A stretch of DNA of 64,000 bases from Mycobacterium montefiorense (GTDB lineage Bacteria; Actinomycetota; Actinomycetes; Mycobacteriales; Mycobacteriaceae). Below the pieces are notes generated by a model. That model did no database searches, was not told the origin of the DNA, and worked only from the letters and a program-made list of their open reading frames with translations. Below are positions 31,237 to 39,496 of this stretch, piece by piece. The translations under genes and the position numbers were made by a program. The stretch is taken from contig NZ_BFCH01000019.1 of NCBI RefSeq assembly GCF_003112775.1, forward strand, positions 121,972-185,971. The letters are read 5' to 3'. Each line of letters opens with the position of its first letter. Position 1 is the stretch's first letter.

Positions 31237-32541
31237 TTACTTGCCGCGAACGGCGGCACCTCGCAAGACGGTGTCCCGGGTGTGCACCAGCGCCGCCCGC
31301 TTCCCGACCGCACGCAGGATGTTCTCCGGTATCCACTGCAGCCCGATGACGCAGCGTGCCAGCATCGCGGCCGACGGAGTGTCGATGCGAATCTCGCCGG
31401 CGCGGATACCTTCGGAGAGCAGCGTTTTCATTTGCCGCAGCCGCGTCGGATACGACCAGCCCGGATTCGCGGTTGGCGGCGATTGCCGCATCCACGCCAG
31501 CTGGATCCGGAATTCGTCGGAGAATCGGTCCAGCGCGTTGACGTTGATCCAGCTCAGCGCATCCAGCTTCTCGATGGGCGTGGCATCCGAGCGCAGCACG
31601 CTGACCCACCCCGCCTCGACCTTCTGCCCGAAGGATTCCATGATCGAGTCGAGAAGCTCGTCCTTGGATCCGATCACCCGATAGACGGTGCCGGTGCCAA
31701 GACCCGACGCCGACGCGATGTCGCGGATCGTGGTGGCTTCATAACCTTTGCGGCCGAATTCGGTACGGGCCACCGCACGGACATGCGCGGTCTTGTCGCT
31801 TGGGTCGGCGTCGCTGTCGTCGGCCCACGACTCGATGACGGCGCTGGCGGCCGCGAAGGCGTTGGAGCGATCCAGTGCCGAGTCGGTGGGGGGCCGGGCC
31901 GCCAGCCCTTGCAAGATGATTCGGCACAGCAGCTCGGCCACTTGGTCGGGTGCAGAGTTGTGCCGCATGACGTCGAGCCCGACCTGCAGCATGGTCTGAG
32001 AGATGCGGTCGGCCAGCGTGGGTAGATCGATGTCGGGCTTGATGTAGCCGGTCCACCTGCCGGCGCGCAGCGTTTGCACCATGGCCTCTTGAACCGCCAC
32101 GGACTGCTGCCGGGTCAGGTTCATCAGTTCGGGGTCCGCGCTCGGTCCCTCGTAGAACGACATCTGCAGGGCGGCCCGATGGTGCACGGCGCAGTTGGCG
32201 ACCGCCGATCCCAGCTCGATTATTTTCTCGGCGGCCGGGCGTGAATCGGCGTCGTCCAATCGCGCCTGGGCGTTTTCCCCGATGCGGTTCAGGTCGTCCT
32301 GATAGCGGCGGATCAGCTCGATCAGGATCGCTTCTTTGGATTCGAAATGGTGATACAGGCTTCCGGGCAGAATCCCCGCCGCGTCGGCGATCTCCTGCAA
32401 CGAAGTTCGCAATCCCGAGGATGCGATCAAAGTGGCCGCGGTCTGCAGAATCTCGGTGCGGCGCGTCCCGGAGTCGTCGGCCTGATCCAGACGATCGGCC
32501 AGCGCCCGCTTGCCCTTAGCCAAGGTCTCGGCTTTGGCCAT
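31237..32541 (-). CDS. Mce3R-like regulator with two fused TetR units
   Basis: A protein of 434 residues, twice the usual TetR length. The first TetR DNA-binding domain is at about residues 26-75 (RRTEILQTAATLIASSGLRT, LQEIADAAGILPGSLYHHFE). A second complete one starts near residue 240 (DKTAHVRAVARTEFGRKGYE, TIRDIASASGLGTGTVYRVI). Each is followed by a helical ligand domain. Such a built-in dimer is known for Mce3R of M. tuberculosis (406 residues), which represses lipid genes including a fadE17-fadE18 pair. Here too a paired acyl-CoA dehydrogenase operon is next door. A copy of the shared operator lies 64 bases upstream of its start, suggesting autoregulation. The link to the operators is an inference. 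Confidence 0.88.
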   Translation of the reverse strand: MAKAETLAKGKRALADRLDQADDSGTRRTEILQTAATLIASSGLRTSLQEIADAAGILPGSLYHHFESKEAILIELIRRYQDDLNRIGENAQARLDDADSRPAAEKIIELGSAVANCAVHHRAALQMSFYEGPSADPELMNLTRQQSVAVQEAMVQTLRAGRWTGYIKPDIDLPTLADRISQTMLQVGLDVMRHNSAPDQVAELLCRIILQGLAARPPTDSALDRSNAFAAASAVIESWADDSDADPSDKTAHVRAVARTEFGRKGYEATTIRDIASASGLGTGTVYRVIGSKDELLDSIMESFGQKVEAGWVSVLRSDATPIEKLDALSWINVNALDRFSDEFRIQLAWMRQSPPTANPGWSYPTRLRQMKTLLSEGIRAGEIRIDTPSAAMLARCVIGLQWIPENILRAVGKRAALVHTRDTVLRGAAVRGK

Positions 32542-32604
32542 GGCTAACGGTGCGCATATCGAGAGGACTGCGACCGGGCAAACCTACGCATTCGTCCTCC
32601 TGCC

Positions 32605-32621
32605 GAACCAAATCTTTGTTA
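32605..32621. promoter_or_regulatory. shared operator, copy 2 (upstream of the tandem TetR gene)
   Basis: GAACCAAATCTTTGTTA reads on the plus strand. It matches copy 1 at 14 of 17 positions, differing only in the central three bases. It lies in the 155-base gap between the regulator's start (32541) and the end of the nitroreductase gene, so the only gene it can serve is the regulator itself. I could not pick out a clear promoter around it. Confidence 0.65.
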
Positions 32622-32696
32622 AAGGCTATCAGATTGCGCGATTCGAAACCGGCTCAAATGCGCTGCTAACAGCGGTGACAGAGCCATTCTAAGACC

Positions 32697-33344
32697 CTAG
32701 AGCCCGGGACCGTCCCAACTGTCCATCGCGACCACCTCGTCGAGAGGCCGCCGCGGGGCCGGGGAGAAGGTGTGCCCGGACCGCAGCCGGCCGACCGGTA
32801 GCAGGGCGCCCTGGACGTAAGTCGGCGGGATTCCGAGCAATTGCCGCACCTCGTCTTCGTGGTGCAGGTGCAGGGTTGTGACGCAGGTGCCGTAGCCGCG
32901 GGTGTGCAAGGCCAGCTGAAAGTTCCACACCGCGGGGAAGATCGAACCGTAAAGGGTTGCCAGATGAAACGACTCGTCGCCGTCGATGCGCGGCAAGTAA
33001 GGCTGATAGCTTGGGATTACCAGCAGCGGCACCTTCGCCATGTTCACGACCAGCCACTCCGTCGACGACATCAGCCGCCCCTCGGGCGTGCCGCCCGGCA
33101 GCAGGTCGGCGAGCAGCTGGCCGCCGACCCGCTTCAGGTAGGCGTCGCGGTACAACTCGGCGATCTTCTCCCGCTTCTTCGGATCGCTGACCACCAGCCA
33201 TCGCCAGGCCTGTGTATTCGAGCCGTTGGCGGCCTGCAGGCCGATCCGCAGGCACTCGCGAATATCCGCAAGGTCCACCGGCGCGTCGAGGTCGAGGGTC
33301 TTGCGCGCGGAACGAGTGGCGGTCAGCAGGTATTCGATATCCAT
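32697..33344 (-). CDS. nitroreductase-family FMN oxidoreductase
   Basis: A protein of 215 residues. The N-terminal FMN-phosphate motif is TRSARKTLDLDAPV, with the dimer-and-FMN region LRIGLQAANGSNTQAWRWLV following at residue 33. The C-terminal half contains GSIFPAVWNFQLALHTRGYG and LLGIPPTYVQGALLPVGRL, which match the family's 'A...QN..LaA...G.g' and 'g.P..........vGy' segments. The enzyme reduces nitro, quinone or enone groups using NAD(P)H. It is the last gene of a three-gene operon after two acyl-CoA dehydrogenases and overlaps the preceding stop by one base (TGATG). A role in reducing an unsaturated intermediate of the pathway is plausible but inferred. Confidence 0.9.
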   Translation of the reverse strand: MDIEYLLTATRSARKTLDLDAPVDLADIRECLRIGLQAANGSNTQAWRWLVVSDPKKREKIAELYRDAYLKRVGGQLLADLLPGGTPEGRLMSSTEWLVVNMAKVPLLVIPSYQPYLPRIDGDESFHLATLYGSIFPAVWNFQLALHTRGYGTCVTTLHLHHEDEVRQLLGIPPTYVQGALLPVGRLRSGHTFSPAPRRPLDEVVAMDSWDGPGL

Positions 33345-34450
33345 CAGTGACCTCTCTTGGCAAGGCGCGCACCGAGTTCAGTCAGATATCCGTCGGGTCC
33401 GCCGAGAAGCGCGCTCCAGCTCAGCAGGCGCTTGAGGTAGAGATGCGCATCGTGTTCCCAGGTGTAGCCGATACCACCGAACACCTGGATGGCGGTGTCG
33501 CCCACGGTGGCCAGTCGCCCGGCGAACGCCTTCGCCCGCAGCGCGGCGAGATGGCGTTCGTCGGGCGGTACTTCGGCGGCTGGAGCGTCCGAGGCCCACA
33601 GCGCGTGGATGACACCGCTGCGGGCCAGTTCGACGGTCTCGTACATATCGACACAGAGATGCTGGATCGCTTGAAACGATCCGATGACCCGACCGAATTG
33701 CTTTCTGACTTTTGCGTATTCGACGGCGAGGTCCATCACGGCCCGCGCGGCGCCCAGGGCGTCGGCGGCAGTGGCGATCAGCAGGTCGTCGAGCACCGCC
33801 GTCACGTCGGCCGGCGTAACCGTGGCCAGGCGCTGGGCGGGCGTGCCGTCGAGCTGGACGCGAAACTGTTTGCGGGTGGCATCGATACCGCGTTCGGGCG
33901 CCACGGTGAACCCGGGCGCGTCGGTGGGCACCGCGAAAAGTGCGGTGCCCTGCGCCTCTTCGGCGAGCACCAGCAGGACGTCGGCCGCCGCGGCATCGGA
34001 GACATCGCCGAGCTCGCCCCGCAAGACGACGCCATCGCCGGCCGCGTCGACCGCGGCATTCTCGAAGTCCAGGAAGCTGACGGTGGCGATCGTCGTCCCC
34101 TCGGCGATACCGGCCAGAATCGTTGCGGCACTGGCATTGTCGCAGAGCCGGGTCAGCGCGCGCGGCGCGGCCACCGCGGTGGACAACCACGGCCCCGGGT
34201 GCAGGGCGGCACCGAGTTCTTCGGCGACCACACCGGCTTCGACCATCGTCATTCCGGCCCCGCCGTGCTCCTCGGGCACCAACAACCCGGTGGTGCCGAG
34301 GTCGGCCAGGCCGCGCCAGACCGCGTCGTCGACTCCGGTCGGATCGTCGAGCAGCTCGCGCACGTGACCCGAAATCGGTGCCTTGTCAGCAAGAAAGCGG
34401 CGCGTGGTGTCGCGCAGCGCGACTTGTTCGTCGGTGAGTTCGAGGTTCAT
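33344..34450 (-). CDS. acyl-CoA dehydrogenase, subunit of a likely heteromeric pair
   Basis: A protein of 368 residues. The N-terminal helical domain starts MNLELTDEQVALRDTTRRFL. The segment GTTGLLVPEEHGGAGMTMVE is a clear acyl-CoA dehydrogenase feature, and the C-terminal FAD region reads AVEYAKVRKQFGRVIGSFQA and ATVGDTAIQVFGGIGYTWEH. The N-terminal FAD motif with MSEP..GSD is missing, unlike in its partner. This asymmetry is the mark of the alpha2beta2 FadE pairs of steroid side-chain degradation, in which one subunit brings the flavin site and the other the catalytic base. ATG 34450 overlaps the stop of the partner gene (ATGA). Confidence 0.9.
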   Translation of the reverse strand: MNLELTDEQVALRDTTRRFLADKAPISGHVRELLDDPTGVDDAVWRGLADLGTTGLLVPEEHGGAGMTMVEAGVVAEELGAALHPGPWLSTAVAAPRALTRLCDNASAATILAGIAEGTTIATVSFLDFENAAVDAAGDGVVLRGELGDVSDAAAADVLLVLAEEAQGTALFAVPTDAPGFTVAPERGIDATRKQFRVQLDGTPAQRLATVTPADVTAVLDDLLIATAADALGAARAVMDLAVEYAKVRKQFGRVIGSFQAIQHLCVDMYETVELARSGVIHALWASDAPAAEVPPDERHLAALRAKAFAGRLATVGDTAIQVFGGIGYTWEHDAHLYLKRLLSWSALLGGPDGYLTELGARLAKRGH

Positions 34451-35592
34451 TTGCGCGGCAATCCCAGTACGCGTTGTGCAGTGATGTTCTTGTTGATCTG
34501 TGTCGTACCGCCGGCGATGGTCAGCGAGCGCGACGTGAGACGGTAGTTCGCCCACGCGGCATTGGTGCCGCGGGTACCCAGCACGTCGAAGGCCAGCGCG
34601 GCCATGTCCTGCCCGATCTCACCCCACACGGTCTTGGCGAGGCTGGCCGAACCGAACGCGTCGCCACCGTGCAGCGTTGCCGAGATGGACCGCTGGCAGA
34701 GCACCTCGAGATACTTGATACGGACGGCTATTTCGCCCAGTCGCCGCAGCGTCACGGGGTCTTCGAGCGCGTTGGTCTGCGCGGCGATGTCGTCCACCAG
34801 CTCTTCAAGCCGTACCTGCATTTCGGCGTACAGCCGTGCGGCCCCGGCGCGTTCGTGGCTGAGTGTGGTGGTGGCCACCTGCCAGCCGCCGTTCAGCGGT
34901 CCGAGCAACGCGTCGGCCGGCACCCGCACGTCGTGAAGGAACACCTCGGCGAAATCGGTGTCGCCGTTGAGCGTGACGAGCGGACGGACCTCGATGCCGG
35001 CCAGCAACATGTCGACGATCAGGCAGGAGATCCCCTGGTGTTTCGGGGCGTCGGGATCGGTGCGCACATACAGCTGGCACCAGTGCGCCCGATGCCCCAG
35101 CGAGGTCCAGATCTTCTGGCCGTTGACGACGAAGTCGTCGCCATCACGCACCGCCCGGGTGCGCAGCGATGCCAGATCGGATCCCGCTTCGGGTTCCGAC
35201 ATTCCCTGGCACCAGATGTCGTCGGCCCGCATCATCCGGCGCAGCAGTGTCTGCTTCTGGTCCTCGGTGCCGTACTGCATGATCGCGGGGGCGATGTTGT
35301 TCATCCCAATGACGTTGAGCGGCATCGGAGCCCGCGCGCGGGTGGTCTCTTCGGTGTAGACGAGTTGCTCGAGCACCGTCGCTCCGCGACCACCGTATTC
35401 GCTCGGCCAGGAGACGGCGGCCCATCCCGCGTCGGACATCGTGCGGCTCCACGCGCGCATCATCTCGAACGTCGCGTCGTCGCGTCCCAAATTTCGGCGG
35501 GCGGCCACCAGCTCGTCGGCCAGGTTCGCGGACAGCCAGGCGCGCAGCTCGATGCGGAACTGTTCGGGCTCCGGCGGATATGAGAAGTCCAC
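34447..35592 (-). CDS. acyl-CoA dehydrogenase, FAD-motif-bearing partner
   Basis: A protein of 381 residues starting MDFSYPPEPEQFRIELRAWL. The flavin-binding middle motif is present (IWCQGMSEPEAGSDLASLRT), followed by GDDFVVNGQKIWTSLGHRAH. The C-terminus has SLTIAGGTTQINKNITAQRV, the standard 'GtseiqrniiaervLGLPr' motif. It oxidises an acyl-CoA at the alpha-beta bond, probably as a heterotetramer with the next gene's product, as for FadE17-FadE18 or FadE28-FadE29. It is the first gene of a three-gene operon, and its promoter at 35634-35662 contains a copy of the shared operator. Confidence 0.93.
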   Translation of the reverse strand: MDFSYPPEPEQFRIELRAWLSANLADELVAARRNLGRDDATFEMMRAWSRTMSDAGWAAVSWPSEYGGRGATVLEQLVYTEETTRARAPMPLNVIGMNNIAPAIMQYGTEDQKQTLLRRMMRADDIWCQGMSEPEAGSDLASLRTRAVRDGDDFVVNGQKIWTSLGHRAHWCQLYVRTDPDAPKHQGISCLIVDMLLAGIEVRPLVTLNGDTDFAEVFLHDVRVPADALLGPLNGGWQVATTTLSHERAGAARLYAEMQVRLEELVDDIAAQTNALEDPVTLRRLGEIAVRIKYLEVLCQRSISATLHGGDAFGSASLAKTVWGEIGQDMAALAFDVLGTRGTNAAWANYRLTSRSLTIAGGTTQINKNITAQRVLGLPRK

Positions 35593-35633
35593 TTTTCCTT
35601 GACTCTGATCGTGGCTAACTGCGACTTAGCCGG

Positions 35634-35662
35634 ACTTTACGGTGGAGCATTTTTGTGGTCAA
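35634..35662 (-). promoter_or_regulatory. promoter with shared operator, copy 3 (acyl-CoA dehydrogenase operon)
   Basis: On the minus strand TTGACC (35657-35662) and TAAAGT (35634-35639) are 17 bases apart. The operator-like TGACCACAAAAATGCTC (35645-35661) fills the spacer. The whole 37-base stretch 35629-35665 is a direct repeat of 36688-36724 with about 30 identical bases, including an unbroken 18-base block. Confidence 0.72.
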
Positions 35663-35668
35663 TAACGT

Positions 35669-36643
35669 TTACCTGGACTGGGCCTCGGGGAATGCGACCT
35701 CTGCGTTACCCGGCATCGCGCTGACGCCGCGTCGCTCGCAGACTTCCAGCACCTCGTCGACGATCGAGCCCGGCACCAGGAATCGGTCGGTGGCCGACAT
35801 CTGCTCGAGATGTGCCTCAATGTCTTCGGCCGTTGGTTCGCTCTCGGTGTCTGCGAGCCACCCCTCGCTCAGCCCGATGAATATCCGCGCATACCGTCCG
35901 GCGGCGGCCGAATAGTTGCGGTGGGTGAACCCACAGGCACGGCTGGCGAGAAACGTCACCAGCGGTACCACGAGTTCGGGCCGAATGGCCTGCATGAAGC
36001 CGGATTCGGCGAGAAACTTCTCGTCACCGACGGTCTCGGTGACCATTCGCGAAAAACCGGTTGGCATCACTGAATTCGCGAATATCCCGTGCGCTTCGCC
36101 TTCGATCGCGATCACATTCGTCAACCCCACCAGACCGGCCTTGGCCGCGGCGTAGTGAGCCTCCATAGGCTGGCCGAAGATGCCGGCTGACGACGAGATG
36201 AACACGAACCGCCCGCCCCCGTCCTTCTTCATCACGCGATACGCGGGCTGGGACAGATAGAACGCGCCGTCCAGATGGACACGCAGCATTCGCGTCCAGT
36301 CGTCGACCGAGAGATCTTCGAATGCCACGCTGCCGAAGATGCCGGCATTGCTGACGACCGCGTCCAGGCGCCCGAATGCGCCCACGGCCGCGTCGACGAT
36401 CGCCTGACCGCCCGCCGGGTTGTCCACCGAGTCGTAGGAGGCGATCGCGTGTCCGCCCGCTTTCGTGATCTCGTCGACCACGTCGTCGGCGATCTTCGTG
36501 TCGGCGCCGTCGCCGCGCATCGAACCGCCGAGATCGTTGACAACCACCGCGGCACCGCGGCGCGCCAGGTCCAGCGCGTAGAGGCGGCCGAGTCCGCGGC
36601 CGGCGCCGGTAACCACAGCTACCTGGCCGGCGAAGTCAATCAT
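35669..36643 (-). CDS. short-chain dehydrogenase, HSD17B4/MFE-2 N-terminal type
   Basis: A protein of 324 residues. The cofactor loop is VVTGAGRGLGRLYALDLARR, followed by VVVNDLGGSMRG, the sequence typical of the 3-hydroxyacyl-CoA dehydrogenase part of peroxisomal multifunctional enzyme type 2. The catalytic Ser is in FVFISSSAGIFG and the Tyr/Lys in EAHYAAAKAGLVGL. It probably oxidises a (3R)-hydroxyacyl-CoA during side-chain beta-oxidation. ATG 36643 is supported by GGGGAG upstream; the frame itself is open to 37042 without resemblance. It has its own promoter with copy 4 of the shared operator and is divergent from the VWA gene. Confidence 0.9.
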   Translation of the reverse strand: MIDFAGQVAVVTGAGRGLGRLYALDLARRGAAVVVNDLGGSMRGDGADTKIADDVVDEITKAGGHAIASYDSVDNPAGGQAIVDAAVGAFGRLDAVVSNAGIFGSVAFEDLSVDDWTRMLRVHLDGAFYLSQPAYRVMKKDGGGRFVFISSSAGIFGQPMEAHYAAAKAGLVGLTNVIAIEGEAHGIFANSVMPTGFSRMVTETVGDEKFLAESGFMQAIRPELVVPLVTFLASRACGFTHRNYSAAAGRYARIFIGLSEGWLADTESEPTAEDIEAHLEQMSATDRFLVPGSIVDEVLEVCERRGVSAMPGNAEVAFPEAQSR

Positions 36644-36692
36644 GATGTGCTCCCCACTGACCCGACGGCCGTTTGACTTGCCGTGACGCCGG

Positions 36693-36721
36693 ACTTTACG
36701 GTGGAACAGATATTTGGTCAA
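36693..36721 (-). promoter_or_regulatory. promoter with shared operator, copy 4 (SDR; divergent VWA gene)
   Basis: On the minus strand TTGACC (36716-36721) and TAAAGT (36693-36698) are spaced by 17 bases and point at the SDR start 50 bases away. The operator TGACCAAATATCTGTTC (36704-36720) lies between them. The site also lies 16 bases before the plus-strand VWA gene, so a bound repressor could block both directions. Confidence 0.75.
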
Positions 36722-36736
36722 CAAGTCGGAGGTTGC

Positions 36737-38425
36737 GTGGGGGACGACGCACGTGCCGAGCGATTGCAGGCCCTGGGCATGCTCGCCTCCGCGCTGGCGG
36801 GCCAGGCCGTCGCGGTCGCGGGGTTGTCGGCGGGCGAACCGGCCTGGACGGACGGCCAGACGATTCACGTCGACGCCGCCGCACCCGCGCGCGCGAAACT
36901 CGAGGCCATCGCCGTACACGCGTCGATGATCGCCGCCGGCAGCCTGGACCCCGAGGCGGTCGGGTCGTTGGTTCGTCACCCCCGGCTGGCCAAGCGCTAC
37001 CTCGCGGTCGAGGGTCACCGCGCACTGGTCGCCAATGCCCATTTGCTACCAACGGTTTTGGCGTCGCTGGGTAATCGTGACATCGCCGCCCGCAGCGACT
37101 CACCCGCCGCGTCGCTGGAGATAGCCGCCGGACGGGCGCCGCTCGACGACCCGGGGTTCGGGGTGATCCGGGCGGCGAAGGTGATGGCTGCGTGCGCCCG
37201 CGTCACCAAACAAGACGAACAGGCCAACGCCGGGCACGTCCCGCGCAAGAGTGGTCCGAAGGAACTCGAGGAGCTCGACGACGGCGAGGTCGACGACTCC
37301 GACGATCCGGATCTGTTCACCAGCCCGGTCGGCGGGGGCGGGTTCATCGGCAAGTGGCTGAAGAAGATGCTGTCGTCCGCGCGCAAGACCGGCAGCGGGG
37401 GTGGACCGCCAGGCGCGGATGCCCCCACGCATCGGACCAACTCGGGCAAACGCGGTGCGCACGCCGTGTCGTCGCTGGCCTCAACCGCGAGCGAGGACGT
37501 CGACGACGCCGAGGCCGCGGCGGACGGCGTGCGGTATCCGGAATGGGACGCCGCCCGCAAGCGGTATCGGCCCGCATGGTGCACCGTGCGCGAGGTCGAG
37601 CCGGAGGTCAAGGCATCCGCCACCCAGGCGATCGACGACGCCATCGGGGTGCGGCGACCGCTATCGCGACTCGGCATGGGGCTGCACCGTCGGCACCGTC
37701 AATCGCAGGGCGACGACATCGACATCGACGCGGCCGTCGAAGCTCGCGTCGAGGTGCGGTCGGGATCGGTGCCGGACGAATCGGTATACCTCGACAGCTT
37801 GCGGCGCCGGCGCGACCTGTCGGTGCTGCTGCTGCTGGACGTGTCGGGATCGGCGGCCGAGCCCGGAACGGTGGGGCGCACGGTGCACGAGCAGCAGCGG
37901 GCCGCGGTCGCCAACCTGACCGTCGCACTGCACGACCTCGGTGACCGGGTCTGTCTCTACGCCTATTACTCGCAGGGGCGCTCGGCGGTAGCGATGGTGC
38001 CCGTCAAGCGATTCGACGACCATCTCGACGCCCACATCATCAGGCGGCTCAACAGTCTGGAGCCTGGCGCGTACTCGCGCCTCGGCGCGGCCATCCGGCA
38101 CGGCTCGTCGGTGCTGGAGGCGCGTGGCGGCACGTCACGGCGGCTGCTGGTGGTGCTGTCCGATGGCCTTGCCTACGACCACGGCTACGAGCGGCCCTAC
38201 GGCGCCGCTGACGCGCGCCGCGCGTTGACCGAGGCACGGCGGCGGGGGACCGGCTGTGTGTGCCTGACGATCGGTGCGGGCACCGATGTCGCATCGCTTC
38301 GCCGGGTGTTCGGCAGCACCGCGCACGCCACGGTCGCACGCCCGGATCAGCTCGCCGGCGTGATCGGACCGCTCTTCCGGTCCGCGCTGCGTTCGGCAGA
38401 GGTTCGGCGGCGGGTGAGTGCCTGA
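36737..38425 (+). CDS. VWA-domain protein (NorD/CoxE-like)
   Basis: A protein of 562 residues. The N-terminal 220 residues are alpha-helical, followed by an acidic, low-complexity linker (ELEELDDGEVDDSDDPD, then Gly/Ser-rich). The C-terminal third is a von Willebrand factor A domain with an intact MIDAS motif, LLLLDVSGSAAEPG (DxSxS), and LLVVLSDGLAYDHG. This layout resembles NorD, the partner of NorQ in activating nitric oxide reductase. No norBC genes are nearby, so the client enzyme is unknown. GTG 36737 has GGAGG at 36728-36732 with a short spacer; TTG and ATG choices upstream are less convincing. The next gene encodes the matching NorQ-type ATPase. Confidence 0.82.
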   Translation: MGDDARAERLQALGMLASALAGQAVAVAGLSAGEPAWTDGQTIHVDAAAPARAKLEAIAVHASMIAAGSLDPEAVGSLVRHPRLAKRYLAVEGHRALVANAHLLPTVLASLGNRDIAARSDSPAASLEIAAGRAPLDDPGFGVIRAAKVMAACARVTKQDEQANAGHVPRKSGPKELEELDDGEVDDSDDPDLFTSPVGGGGFIGKWLKKMLSSARKTGSGGGPPGADAPTHRTNSGKRGAHAVSSLASTASEDVDDAEAAADGVRYPEWDAARKRYRPAWCTVREVEPEVKASATQAIDDAIGVRRPLSRLGMGLHRRHRQSQGDDIDIDAAVEARVEVRSGSVPDESVYLDSLRRRRDLSVLLLLDVSGSAAEPGTVGRTVHEQQRAAVANLTVALHDLGDRVCLYAYYSQGRSAVAMVPVKRFDDHLDAHIIRRLNSLEPGAYSRLGAAIRHGSSVLEARGGTSRRLLVVLSDGLAYDHGYERPYGAADARRALTEARRRGTGCVCLTIGAGTDVASLRRVFGSTAHATVARPDQLAGVIGPLFRSALRSAEVRRRVSA

Positions 38426-38507
38426 TCGCGGAGAATCTGCGCTGATGTGATGTCCCCGAATGTAGTTCGTGTACGGGCTTCGGATCCAAAGCTGCACGTG
38501 AGCGCAC

Positions 38508-38536
38508 TTGAAACAAACATCTGTTCCGGATAGGCT
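38508..38536 (+). promoter_or_regulatory. promoter with shared operator, copy 5 (MoxR-type ATPase gene)
   Basis: TTGAAA (38508-38513) and TAGGCT (38531-38536) are spaced by 17 bases on the plus strand. The operator GAAACAAACATCTGTTC occupies 38510-38526, overlapping the -35 and spacer. It matches copy 1 at 13 of 17 positions. Confidence 0.72.
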
Positions 38537-38561
38537 CCAATAAATCAGCAGAAGGGACGTT

Positions 38562-39401
38562 ATGACCAACGAGTCCGGGATCGCCAGCCGCAACGGCACG
38601 AGTCCCGACACGGATGAGGTGCGGCCCTATTACCAGGCGGTCGGCGGCGAAGAGGCAATCTTCAAAGCCGCGTACCGCCAGGGGCTGGCGCTCGTCTTGA
38701 AGGGGCCGACGGGTTGCGGCAAGACCCGCTTCGTCGAGGCGATGGCCCACGACCTCGGCCGGCCGTTGATCACGGTTTCCTGTCACGACGACCTCACCAC
38801 GGCGGACCTGGTCGGGCGCTATCTGCTGCGTGGCGACGAGACCGTGTGGGTGGACGGCCCGCTGACCCGGGCGGTGCGCGAGGGTGCGATCTGCTACCTG
38901 GACGAAGTCGTGGAAGCCCGGCAGGACACGACCGTGGTGCTGCACCCGCTCGCTGACCACCGGCGCCAGCTGCCGATCGAGCGTCTGGGCATCACGCTGG
39001 ACGCGGCGCCCGGATTCGGTCTGGTGGTGTCCTACAACCCCGGCTACCAGAGCGTGCTCAAGGACCTCAAGGATTCAACGCGCCAGCGCATGGTCGCCAT
39101 CGAATTCGGTTTCCCCGCAGCCGATGTCGAAGAAGGCATCGTCACACACGAAGCCGGTGTGGACGCCGCGACCGCGGCCGAGCTGGTGCGTTTCGGCCAG
39201 GCCATCCGCCGCCTGGAAACCGGTGGCCTGCGCGAGGTCGCGTCGACCCGCGTTTTGATCGCGGCGGGCAGGCTGGTCGCTGAGGGCCTGACCATGCAAG
39301 AGGCGGCGAAAGCCGCAATCGCCGGGCCGCTCACCGATGATGTGGCGGTGGGCCGGGCGTTGGGCGAAATGGTCGAGGTCTACCTGGGCGAAGGCGGATA
39401 G
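38562..39401 (+). CDS. MoxR/CbbQ/NorQ-type AAA+ ATPase
   Basis: A protein of 279 residues. Walker A is LKGPTGCGKTRFVEAM (about residue 50) and Walker B is AICYLDEVVEAR. TVSCHDDLTTADLVGRYLL and RQRMVAIEFGFP (arginine finger region) are characteristic of the CbbQ/NirQ/NorQ/GvpN subgroup. These ATPases act with VWA proteins to remodel or insert metal into a client enzyme, such as Rubisco or nitric oxide reductase. The VWA gene is directly upstream, so they very likely form the usual pair. The gene has its own promoter with copy 5 of the shared operator; ATG 38562 has AAGGGA 8 bases before it. Confidence 0.92.
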   Translation: MTNESGIASRNGTSPDTDEVRPYYQAVGGEEAIFKAAYRQGLALVLKGPTGCGKTRFVEAMAHDLGRPLITVSCHDDLTTADLVGRYLLRGDETVWVDGPLTRAVREGAICYLDEVVEARQDTTVVLHPLADHRRQLPIERLGITLDAAPGFGLVVSYNPGYQSVLKDLKDSTRQRMVAIEFGFPAADVEEGIVTHEAGVDAATAAELVRFGQAIRRLETGGLREVASTRVLIAAGRLVAEGLTMQEAAKAAIAGPLTDDVAVGRALGEMVEVYLGEGG

Positions 39402-39405
39402 ATGA

Positions 39406-39453
39406 TTGACGCTGCACGGCGCCGCCGCTACCGTCTGAACAAATATTAGGTCA
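39406..39453 (+). promoter_or_regulatory. promoter with shared operator, copy 6 (binding protein-P450 operon)
   Basis: TTGACG (39406-39411) and TACCGT (39429-39434) are spaced by 17 bases. The operator lies just downstream over the likely transcription start: GAACAAATATTAGGTCA at 39437-39453, which in reverse reads TGACCTAATATTTGTTC and matches copy 4 at 15 of 17 positions. It faces the operon starting at 39497. Confidence 0.72.
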
Positions 39454-39496
39454 GCCATGGATCGTTTGCGAGCGTGCAGGTCACCCGGGAGGTCAG

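Noticed and set aside
35669..37042. Extended 457-residue start for the SDR at 36643
   Set aside because: The extra 133 residues overlap the promoter and the divergent VWA gene and do not resemble any SDR N-terminus.
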